Of a stretch of DNA of 64,000 nt, positions 24,574 to 31,861 are shown one piece after another. Positions within the stretch are counted from its first letter, which is position 1. Every line of letters starts with the position of its first letter. The stretch lies in the NCBI RefSeq assembly GCF_043195125.1, contig NZ_JBAFWR010000009.1; one strand, given 5' to 3'. This DNA is from NCEH01 sp043195125 (GTDB taxonomy: Bacteria; Pseudomonadota; Alphaproteobacteria; Rhizobiales; Xanthobacteraceae). A program made the translations under genes and the position numbers. A model generated the notes under the pieces. That model was not told the DNA's origin. It saw only the letters and a program-made list of their open reading frames with translations, and made no database searches.

Positions 24574-26079
24574 TCACTCGGCGGCTTGCGGGCCCTGGGG
24601 CATCTTCTGCTGCTGAGCGGTCTCGGAGGCCTTGGCGCGCGTCATGTGCTCCAGCGCCTGGCGGACGCCCGCGCCATATTCGGGATGGACCTTGTCAAAA
24701 TGGGCGATCTGCCGGTCGGCGATCTCCTGGGGAATGCCCCACATGGCTTCGGCCAGGTTGGTGAACAGGCGCTGGCGCTGGGCGGCGTCGAACAGCTGGA
24801 ACAGCGCGCGCGGCTGGGAATAATCGTCATTGCCGACGCGGTGGCTGTAGCGCTCGGCATCGCCCGAGATCTTCAGCGGCGGCTCCAGCAAGGCGGGGTT
24901 TTCGGCCGCGCCGTTGAACGAGTTGGGCTCGTAATACGCGTCCGTATTGCCGGTCATCTGCGGGAAGAAGCGCATGGCTCCGTCCTTGTGATAGTGATGG
25001 ACCGGGCAGCGGGCGGCGTTGACGGGCAGGTGCTCGTAATGGGTGCCGAGGCGATAGCGGTGCGCATCCGCATAAGAGAAGATGCGGCCCTGCAGCATCT
25101 TGTCGGGCGAGAAGCCGATGCCGGGCACGATGTTCGAGGGCGAGAAGGCGGCCTGCTCGATCTCGTTGAAATAGTTTTCCGGGTTGCGGTTCAGCTCCAG
25201 CACGCCGACGTCGATCGGCGGATATTCACCGTGCGGCCACACCTTGGTGAGGTCGAAGGGATTGTAGCTGGTGTTCTCCGCATCCAGTTCCGGCATGATC
25301 TGGACCTGCACCTTCCACTTCGGGAAGTCGCCCTTCTCGATCGAGCCGAACAGGTCTTCCTGGGTGGATTCACGGGTGCGGCCGACGATCTCGCTGGCTT
25401 CGCCGTTGGTCCAATGCTTGTGGCCCTGAATGGTCTTGAAGTGGAACTTCACCCAGAAGCGCTCATTGGCGGCATTGATGAAGGAATAGGTGTGCGAGCC
25501 GTAGCCGTTCATGTGCCGCACGTCGGTGGGCAGGCCGCGGTCGGAGAACAGGATGGTCACCTGGTGCAGGCTCTCGGGCGAGAGCGACCAGAAATCCCAC
25601 ATGGCGGTGGGCGAGCGCAGGTTGGTCTTGGGGTGGCGCTTCTGGGTGTGGATGAAGTCCGGGAACTTATAGGGGTCGCGGACGAAGAACACCGGGGTGT
25701 TGTTGCCGACCAGGTCCCAATTGCCTTCCGGGGTATAGAATTTCAGGGCGAAGCCGCGCACGTCGCGCTCCGCGTCCGCCGCGCCGAGTTCGCCGGCCAC
25801 GGTGGAGAAGCGCGCCAGCATGTCGGTCTTGGTGCCGGGCTGGAACACCTTGGCCTTGGTGTATTTGGTGATGTCGCCGGTGATCGTGAGGGTGCCGAAC
25901 GCGCCCCAGCCCTTGGCATGCACCACGCGCTCGGGAATGCGTTCGCGATTCTGGTGCGCCAGCTTTTCGATCAGTTGGTAGTCCTGCAGCAGCACCGGGC
26001 CGCGCGCGCCGGCGGTGATCGAATTCTGGTTGTCGGCGATCGGGGCGCCGGCCGTCGTCGTCAGTGTCGGCTTGGTCAT
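24574..26079 (-). CDS. katA: Catalase (small-subunit, monofunctional heme catalase)
   Basis: A 501-residue clade 3-type catalase that breaks hydrogen peroxide into water and oxygen. From ATG 26079 the protein opens MTKPTLTTTAGAP; the distal histidine is in RVVHAKGWGAFG (His54), the NNTPVFFVRDP asparagine region follows at about 130, and the proximal tyrosine is in RIFSYADAHRYRLG around residue 335. AGARGPVLLQDYQLIEKL is the standard N-terminal thread. The frame stays open upstream to 27255 but that is a shadow of the divergent oxyR gene. It is expected to be controlled by OxyR, encoded divergently. Confidence 0.95.
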   Translation of the reverse strand: MTKPTLTTTAGAPIADNQNSITAGARGPVLLQDYQLIEKLAHQNRERIPERVVHAKGWGAFGTLTITGDITKYTKAKVFQPGTKTDMLARFSTVAGELGAADAERDVRGFALKFYTPEGNWDLVGNNTPVFFVRDPYKFPDFIHTQKRHPKTNLRSPTAMWDFWSLSPESLHQVTILFSDRGLPTDVRHMNGYGSHTYSFINAANERFWVKFHFKTIQGHKHWTNGEASEIVGRTRESTQEDLFGSIEKGDFPKWKVQVQIMPELDAENTSYNPFDLTKVWPHGEYPPIDVGVLELNRNPENYFNEIEQAAFSPSNIVPGIGFSPDKMLQGRIFSYADAHRYRLGTHYEHLPVNAARCPVHHYHKDGAMRFFPQMTGNTDAYYEPNSFNGAAENPALLEPPLKISGDAERYSHRVGNDDYSQPRALFQLFDAAQRQRLFTNLAEAMWGIPQEIADRQIAHFDKVHPEYGAGVRQALEHMTRAKASETAQQQKMPQGPQAAE

Positions 26080-26182
26080 GGCTCTTCTCTCGTTTGCGCT
26101 GCCGCTCAGGAAGCAGCCCTCGGATGGCGCGCACCATGACCCCTTCCGGCCATCAGGACAAATCAGTTTGCATCGGTTCCAA

Positions 26183-26199
26183 GATAAGATTATCTTATC
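26183..26199. promoter_or_regulatory. Perfect palindrome in the katA-oxyR spacer, candidate OxyR site
   Basis: GATAAG-ATTAT-CTTATC lies three bases before the oxyR ATG, inside the only AT-rich stretch of the spacer. It contains the T-N11-A pattern of LysR-type operators. Being on top of the oxyR ribosome-binding region, it would suit autorepression of oxyR as well as control of katA. Confidence 0.6.
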
Positions 26200-26202
26200 G
26201 CG

Positions 26203-27123
26203 ATGCTTTCCACCCGACAGCTTCGCTATTTCGAGGCCCTTTCGCGCCACCGCCATTTCGGCCGCGCGGCTGAGGAATGCGCGGTCACCCAGCCAGCACT
26301 CTCCATGCAGGTGAAGGAGATGGAAACCTTGCTCGGCGTCGATCTGGTGGAGCGCGGTCGCAACGGCGTGAGCCTCACGGCGGCCGGGGAGGAAGCGGCG
26401 CTGCGTGCGCGCGCCGTGCTCGCCTCCATCGCCGATCTCGAACGGGCGATCCGCGCGCGCGGGCGGCTGCTGGAAGGCCGGCTGCGCCTTGGCGTCATTC
26501 CCTCGGTCGCGCCCTACCTCTTGCCGCGCCTGCTGCCGGAAGTGGGGCTCCAGCATCCTGGCCTTGAACTCGCCCTGCGCGAAACCCAGACCGAGCAGCT
26601 CATCGCCGAACTGGCCAACGGCAGCCTCGATCTGCTGATCCTCTCGCTGCCGGTGGAGCATCCGGCGCTCGCGACCATGCCGCTGTTCGATGATCCTTTC
26701 CTGCTGGCCATCCCCGAGCCGGCCGGCACCGGCCCGCCGTTCGCCTCGCCCGACCAATTGGCGCCGGAGGACCTGCTGCTGCTGGAGGACGGGCATTGCT
26801 TCCGCGACCAGGCGCTGCAGGTGTGCGGCGCCATGGACCAGAAGCGGCTGCGCCGGTTCGGCGCGACCAGCCTCTCCACCCTGGTGCAGCTGGTGGCCAA
26901 CGGGCAGGGCATCACCTTGCTGCCCGACATGTTCGTGCAATCGGAGGGCGGCGCCATTCCGCGTGTGCGGCTGATGCGCTTCCCCGAGCCGCAGCCGAGG
27001 CGCACCATCGGCCTCGTCTGGCGCAAGACCTTGCCGTTTTCCACCGATGTGGATGCCTTTGCCCGGCTGGTAGAGGCATGCCGACCCCGCGCCGCGCCGC
27101 GCCCGGTGCTCACGCCGCTCTGA
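26203..27123 (+). CDS. oxyR: Hydrogen-peroxide-sensing regulator OxyR
   Basis: A 306-residue LysR-type regulator. The N-terminal winged helix is typical (RQLRYFEALSRHRHFGRAAEECAVTQPALSMQ..). The sensing loop reads LEDGHCFRDQALQVC, putting cysteines at residues 199 and 208, the same numbers as the redox pair of E. coli OxyR; these form the disulfide on peroxide exposure. It diverges from katA with a 123-base spacer holding a perfect palindrome. No Shine-Dalgarno sequence is evident because the palindrome sits there, hinting at controlled or low translation. Confidence 0.95.
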   Translation: MLSTRQLRYFEALSRHRHFGRAAEECAVTQPALSMQVKEMETLLGVDLVERGRNGVSLTAAGEEAALRARAVLASIADLERAIRARGRLLEGRLRLGVIPSVAPYLLPRLLPEVGLQHPGLELALRETQTEQLIAELANGSLDLLILSLPVEHPALATMPLFDDPFLLAIPEPAGTGPPFASPDQLAPEDLLLLEDGHCFRDQALQVCGAMDQKRLRRFGATSLSTLVQLVANGQGITLLPDMFVQSEGGAIPRVRLMRFPEPQPRRTIGLVWRKTLPFSTDVDAFARLVEACRPRAAPRPVLTPL

Positions 27124-27298
27124 GCTTTGCGGGACGGCGCTTTCCCGCCTCTCGCCGGCCCCCCGGCCGCGCTCGCGCGCCGGAGGCCCGCCGCGGGCGG
27201 GCCCTGTGGGCGCCGAGGTGCCATGCGCTCTTGCGCCGCGCCTGAGCCTTGCCACCCGCGCGGTTCGCGGCTAAGCCCGCTGAAAGCGTGAGGATGGA

Positions 27299-28381
27299 AT
27301 GGCTCAGGACGGTCTCAATTATCGCGACGCGGGGGTCGATATCGATGCCGGGAACCGGCTCGTCGATCTCATCAAGCCGCTGGTCAAGGCGACCGCCCGG
27401 CCTGGCGCCGAGGCCGATATCGGCGGATTCGGCGGCCTGTTCGATCTCAAGCGGGCCGGCTTCCTCGATCCGCTGCTGGTCGCCACCACGGACGGCGTCG
27501 GCACCAAGCTGAAGATCGCCATCGAGACCGGCAAGCACGACACCATCGGCATCGACCTCGTCGCCATGTGCGTGAACGATCTGGTGGTGCAGGGCGCGGA
27601 GCCCCTGTTCTTCCTGGATTATTTCGCCACCGGCCACCTTACCCCGGATGTCGGCGCGCAGATTGTCGCCGGCGTCGCGCGCGCCTGCAAGGAGGCGGGA
27701 TGCGCGCTCATCGGCGGGGAGACCGCCGAGATGCCGGGCATGTATTCGGAAGGCGATTACGACCTCGCCGGCTTCTCGGTGGGGGCGGTGGAGCGCTCCG
27801 CCGTGCTGCCCCGCCCGGACGTGGGGTCGGACGACGTGATCCTCGGCCTTGCCTCTTCCGGCATCCATTCCAACGGCTATTCCCTGGTGCGCCGGATCGT
27901 CGAGCGTGCGGGCCTCGCCTGGGACGTGGAGGCACCGTTCGCGCCCGGTGTCGACCTCGGCGTGGCGCTGCTGGAGCCGACCCGGCTCTATGTGCGCAGC
28001 GTGCTGGGCGTGGTGCGCCAGACCCATGCGGTGAAGGCGCTCGCCCATATCACCGGCGGCGGCATCACCGAGAACCTGCCGCGCGTGCTGCCTGCGGGCA
28101 CCATCGCGCGCATCGACCTTTCCAATCTCATCGTGCCGCCGGTGTTCCGCTGGCTCGCCCAGGCGGGCGGCGTGGCGCCGGAGGAAATGCTCCGCGCCTT
28201 CAATTGCGGGGTCGGCATGGCGGTGGTGGTGGCGGCCGAGGATGCGGAACGGGTGGCCGACGCGTTCGCCGACATGGGCGAAAGCGTGATCCGCCTCGGC
28301 GTCATCGAGCCCGGCGAGGGCGCGGCCCGCGTGGTCTATGACGGCGCGCTGGGCCTCGATGCGGGCGAGGCTGGCGCCTGA
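27299..28381 (+). CDS. purM: Phosphoribosylformylglycinamidine cyclo-ligase
   Basis: A 360-residue AIR synthetase of purine synthesis, converting FGAM and ATP to aminoimidazole ribotide. It starts NYRDAGVDIDAGNRLVDLIKPLVK, then GGFGGLFDL, TTDGVGTKLKIA (ATP/substrate loop), DLVAMCVNDLVVQGAEPLFFLDY and GGETAEMPGMY, all diagnostic. A GAGG ribosome site precedes ATG 27299. The stop codon overlaps the start of purN, so the two are translationally coupled. Normal length, no damage. Confidence 0.96.
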   Translation: MAQDGLNYRDAGVDIDAGNRLVDLIKPLVKATARPGAEADIGGFGGLFDLKRAGFLDPLLVATTDGVGTKLKIAIETGKHDTIGIDLVAMCVNDLVVQGAEPLFFLDYFATGHLTPDVGAQIVAGVARACKEAGCALIGGETAEMPGMYSEGDYDLAGFSVGAVERSAVLPRPDVGSDDVILGLASSGIHSNGYSLVRRIVERAGLAWDVEAPFAPGVDLGVALLEPTRLYVRSVLGVVRQTHAVKALAHITGGGITENLPRVLPAGTIARIDLSNLIVPPVFRWLAQAGGVAPEEMLRAFNCGVGMAVVVAAEDAERVADAFADMGESVIRLGVIEPGEGAARVVYDGALGLDAGEAGA

Positions 28382-29031
28382 TGCACAAGAAGCGCGTCGC
28401 CATTCTGATTTCCGGCCGGGGCTCTAACATGGCGGCCCTGGTCAAGGCCGCCGAGGCGCCCGATTTTCCCGCCGAGATCGCCCTCGTCGTCTCCAACCGG
28501 GCGGATGCGGCCGGCCTGCAATTCGCCGAGGAAGCCGGCATCCGCACCATGGTGCTGAGCCATCGCGATTTCGCCGACCGCATCGCCTTCGACGCCGCGC
28601 TCGACGCGCATTTGCGCATCGAGGGCATCGAGATCATCTGCCTTGCCGGCTTCATGCGCATTCTCACCCCATGGCTGGTGGAGCGCTGGCGGGACCGCAT
28701 GATCAACGTGCACCCCTCGCTGCTGCCGAGCTTCAAGGGGCTGGACACCCATGCCCGCGCGCTGGAGGCGGGCGTGCGCTTCCACGGCTGCACGGTGCAT
28801 CTGGTGCGGCCGGAAATGGACAATGGGCCGATCGTGCTGCAGGCGGTGGTGCCGGTGCGGCCCGACGATACGCCCGAGGCGCTGGCCGAGCGGGTGCTGG
28901 CGCAGGAGCACATCATCTATCCGCGCGGGCTGGCCCTGCTGGCCGGCGGGCGCATCCAGGTGAAGGATGAGCGCGCCCTCATCTCCGGTGCGCGCACCCC
29001 CCTCGATGTGCTGATCGCCCCGCGGGTGTAA
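28381..29031 (+). CDS. purN: Phosphoribosylglycinamide formyltransferase
   Basis: A 216-residue GAR transformylase using 10-formyltetrahydrofolate. KKRVAILISGRGSNMAALVKA opens the Rossmann-like domain; GFMRILTPWLVERWRDRMINVHPSLLPSFKGLDTHARAL holds the catalytic Asn and His (INVHPSLLPSF), and the aspartate is in GPIVLQAVVPVRPDDTPE. The ATG overlaps the purM stop. The third purine step is followed downstream by an unrelated DUF1275 gene after 89 bases. Confidence 0.96.
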   Translation: MHKKRVAILISGRGSNMAALVKAAEAPDFPAEIALVVSNRADAAGLQFAEEAGIRTMVLSHRDFADRIAFDAALDAHLRIEGIEIICLAGFMRILTPWLVERWRDRMINVHPSLLPSFKGLDTHARALEAGVRFHGCTVHLVRPEMDNGPIVLQAVVPVRPDDTPEALAERVLAQEHIIYPRGLALLAGGRIQVKDERALISGARTPLDVLIAPRV

Positions 29032-29120
29032 GGCCGGGCTCGGCGCCGGATCAGGCGGGTCTTGCGCGCGTCGCCTCTTGCGCGCGTCGCGTCTGAGCGT
29101 GGGGGAAGGAACGGGTTGGC

Positions 29121-29795
29121 ATGACATCCTCGCCGTCGAAGCCCGCGCCTTCGAAGCCCGGCGCCGCGCGCTATCCCCTGGTGCTCGCAACCCTGATGAC
29201 CGGGGCGGCCGGCTATGTGGACGCGGTGGGCTATGCCCAGGCGGGCGGGCTCTATCTCTCCTTCATGAGCGGCAACACCACCCGCCTCGGCACCGCGCTC
29301 GCGGCGCTGAACCTGCATGTGCTCCTCGGCACAGCCATGGTGATCTGCGCGTTCGTGATCGGCGCGGTGGCGGGCACGCTGGTGGCCGAAGCGCCGGTGC
29401 GCCGGCCCATGCTGGCGGTGCTCGGGGTTGAAATCGCGCTGCTGTGCGGCGCGCTGGCCCTGGTGGCGGCGGGCAGCCTGATGCCGCCGCTGTTCCTGAT
29501 CTCCATCGCCATGGGCATGCAGAATTCCGCGCACCAAGTGGTGCTGGGGGCCGACGTGGGCAAAAGCTTCGTGACCGGGGCCCTATTCAGCTTCGGCCAA
29601 TCCCTGGTTGCGGCGGCCAAGGGCCGGGTGCGGCCGATGGAATGCGCGATCTACGGCCTCTCCTGGCTCACCTTCATCGCCGGCGTGGCCCTGGGCGCCC
29701 TGACGGTGAATGCCTTCGGCCTGTTCGAGGCGCTGGCGATCCTGGTGGCGGCGCTGGCGGTGGCGATGGTGGGGATTTGGGGCGGGTGGGTTTAG
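29121..29795 (+). CDS. DUF1275 (YoaK-type) membrane protein
   Basis: A 224-residue membrane protein with about six hydrophobic segments. The signature is in the first half: GAAGYVDAVGYAQAGGLYLSFMSGNTTRLG, with the SGNT motif of DUF1275, and the second half has GMQNSAHQVVLG. The biochemical role of the family is unknown; some members are linked to transport. GGAAGG lies upstream of ATG 29121. It comes after purMN and before the low-GC insert, whose left edge must lie in the 188 bases after its stop. Confidence 0.85.
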   Translation: MTSSPSKPAPSKPGAARYPLVLATLMTGAAGYVDAVGYAQAGGLYLSFMSGNTTRLGTALAALNLHVLLGTAMVICAFVIGAVAGTLVAEAPVRRPMLAVLGVEIALLCGALALVAAGSLMPPLFLISIAMGMQNSAHQVVLGADVGKSFVTGALFSFGQSLVAAAKGRVRPMECAIYGLSWLTFIAGVALGALTVNAFGLFEALAILVAALAVAMVGIWGGWV

Positions 29796-29983
29796 GGGGG
29801 AGGGGGGTTCTACGCGTTCCGCTCCTGACCGAAGCGGCGCTCGCAACTTCTAAACGAATGCCCGAGCCCAACTTCTGCTGAGGACCGCAATCATCCCAAT
29901 AAACCGAACGTGACGTTCAAGTGCGACTTGCCCTATCGTCCTCGCAATGAAGGCTTTAAAGGAGACTGTCGGGGGGCATTTGG

Positions 29984-30841
29984 ATGAACGACAATTCGGT
30001 AACGACGGCCAATGACAATAGCACTGTCGGCATTGTCGATTTTGCCCAGGTCATGTCCGGAGCGTCGTCTTTCAAAGACGCAGGTATCGCGAACGTCACG
30101 GACACCTATCAGGGGCAGATTCTCACTCGCAACAAAGAGTTAAAGACGGCAATCCTGAAAGATTTGGCCCCCAAGGAGCTGGCAAACGAGATTATGGCAG
30201 CGAGCCTCGCTTCAGCGCTGGATCTCCCCGTTCCTCCTGCCTTTATCGGCATTACGGAGCCGGGAAATCCGTGCGCGACCCGCACTATCATGCAGGACGG
30301 TCGCGGCCTTATGTTTGTTAGCGTTAACGTGAATAGCCCGTCAGTCGCTTCGCTCGTGAAAAGGCCAACTGACCAAGAAACGCTAAAGTTGCTTCGCCCA
30401 ATCGTTGAGTTATTGGCGAAAGAGTCTTGGTTAGGTAATCTATATGGTTTCGACGCGTGGATTGCAAACGTGGACCGCCACGTTGGAAACGTGCTGTTTG
30501 CAACTGGAGCGAATATCTGGATTATTGATCACGGTAGATGTTTCACGGGCCCGGCCTGGACGAAGGCTGACCTTGTAGCGGCCGGAACGTATACGCATCG
30601 GCTGCGCGAATGGGTCACCCTATTTTTGTCAGCTGCCGAGCGAAAGAGGCTGGCCAATGAAGCCGCCGCCCTGCCGATCCGACTCTGTGGAGTTGATGTA
30701 AGGGAGGCTGGGACAAAGAACAGTGTCGTTAACCTAATTGGTGCGTCAGACTTCGAGGCGTTGATCTCGTTTCTGACAGATAGAATACCCTTTGTTCCGC
30801 GCGCCGCTGGTGACGCGCTCGACGAGCCCAGGATAGCGTGA
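29984..30841 (+). CDS. HipA-like kinase-domain protein (HipA_2 type)
   Basis: A 285-residue protein with the reduced HipA-like kinase fold. AILKDL near residue 60 carries the likely ATP-binding lysine, NEIMAASLASALDLPVPPAF the family's N-lobe helix, NVDRHVGNVLF near residue 166 the catalytic loop (Asp and Asn) and WIIDHG the metal-binding DFG-equivalent. These kinases phosphorylate proteins; some act as toxins or in phage defence. G+C is close to half, well below the neighbours, with AT-rich codons (ATT, TTA, AAA) otherwise rare here, so recent transfer is likely. It is followed after a single base by the gene at 30843, a clear two-gene operon. Confidence 0.8.
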   Translation: MNDNSVTTANDNSTVGIVDFAQVMSGASSFKDAGIANVTDTYQGQILTRNKELKTAILKDLAPKELANEIMAASLASALDLPVPPAFIGITEPGNPCATRTIMQDGRGLMFVSVNVNSPSVASLVKRPTDQETLKLLRPIVELLAKESWLGNLYGFDAWIANVDRHVGNVLFATGANIWIIDHGRCFTGPAWTKADLVAAGTYTHRLREWVTLFLSAAERKRLANEAAALPIRLCGVDVREAGTKNSVVNLIGASDFEALISFLTDRIPFVPRAAGDALDEPRIA

Positions 30842-30842
30842 A

Positions 30843-31760
30843 ATGATCTCGCTAGACGCTCCGATTTTCCAAGACTTTGATCGCCTTCAACGGGCGGTTT
30901 GGTCTCCTGTACTCTTTCGGCCGATCATGGGGTCACCGGAACAATTCGTGATCGGCATCGCTGTTGTCGGCGCGCACGGCGTCCACTTGGAGCGCGCGAA
31001 TCAACTCCAGCGTCTCGAATGCATCTTTGCCGATACGTCGGAAATGGCGATCACACTTGCCGAGACTGCGCTCAACGTACTTGAGGCCGATTTATTAAAG
31101 CGGTCGAAATCCGCGTTGATCGACTTCAAGCCAGCAATTTCCAGCGTTTTGCTAGGAGACCTTCGCGAGGGACAAGGAATTTCGCTTCAACAGATCGCGA
31201 CGTCGTGGATGACCGCGATGTCCTCTCTTTATAAGCGAAGCGACGCCCTTGAACTTTCTGAGGAACTGGCGGAGGCTCCGAAAGAAGTTGTGGAGGCTGG
31301 AGAAGGTGGGGACCGTCTGCCGGCGCTCGTGTTCGAATATGTGAAAATGGAACGGCCAACGCTGGGACAATTCTTCAGCAGCGAGATCAGGCACGGCCAA
31401 CAACGGCGCCGGAATGCACATACCGTGATCATTGATTTCGCCGGCTCGAAGCTGGTAGCCAACTTTGGGACGCTTGCCAGTAGCAACTTCTCCGCGTCCG
31501 TGGGGCGGATCAAGACTCGTTTGTGGGAGCTTAAGGTTGATCGTGACCGAGAGCCTTCAGCTTTAATAAAGCGGGATCACGAAATGATCGTGCAATACCC
31601 GTTTATGAATGATCCTCAGTTGACCCAGAAGCAAGTTGATCGCTTCGGGGAAGCTCTCGAAGCACTCGAAGCGCAGGCGGATCAGGAAGAGATCAGGTTA
31701 CGTCCCATGAACACCGTGGACGAGATCGGCACCCATATACTAATGAAGGAAGCTGCTTAA
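30843..31760 (+). CDS. Unrecognised protein, partner of the HipA-like kinase
   Basis: A 305-residue soluble protein that I do not recognise. There is no signal peptide or membrane segment. It mixes hydrophobic strands with charged helices; the segment at about residues 136-165 is rich in Glu (ELAEAPKEVVEAGEGGD) and the C-terminal ~45 residues (RFGEALEALEAQADQEEIRL) may form a coiled coil. A central HTVIIDFAGSKLVANFGTL looks like a beta-hairpin core. It begins one base after the kinase stop and shares its low G+C, so the two arrived and are expressed together. It could be the kinase substrate, an antitoxin-like inhibitor or an effector; it is far longer than the DUF3037 proteins that often accompany such kinases. 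Confidence 0.7.
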   Translation: MISLDAPIFQDFDRLQRAVWSPVLFRPIMGSPEQFVIGIAVVGAHGVHLERANQLQRLECIFADTSEMAITLAETALNVLEADLLKRSKSALIDFKPAISSVLLGDLREGQGISLQQIATSWMTAMSSLYKRSDALELSEELAEAPKEVVEAGEGGDRLPALVFEYVKMERPTLGQFFSSEIRHGQQRRRNAHTVIIDFAGSKLVANFGTLASSNFSASVGRIKTRLWELKVDRDREPSALIKRDHEMIVQYPFMNDPQLTQKQVDRFGEALEALEAQADQEEIRLRPMNTVDEIGTHILMKEAA

Positions 31761-31861
31761 GGGATGATTACATTTACAGTCACTTCTTTTCCGTCCCGCT
31801 AGGCCTGTGCAGCCTCGTGAACCAACAGGCCAATTCCACCCCCCGCTCCTCCTCACCCCCC

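Noticed and set aside
26080..27255. Long N-terminal extension of the catalase frame (to 893 residues)
   Set aside because: It is the antisense of oxyR, with low-complexity composition; catalase starts at 26079 with normal family length.
29984..31760. The low-GC block as an insertion sequence or transposon
   Set aside because: No transposase, terminal inverted repeats or target duplication could be found at its edges; the G- and C-runs at the flanks are only low-complexity sequence.
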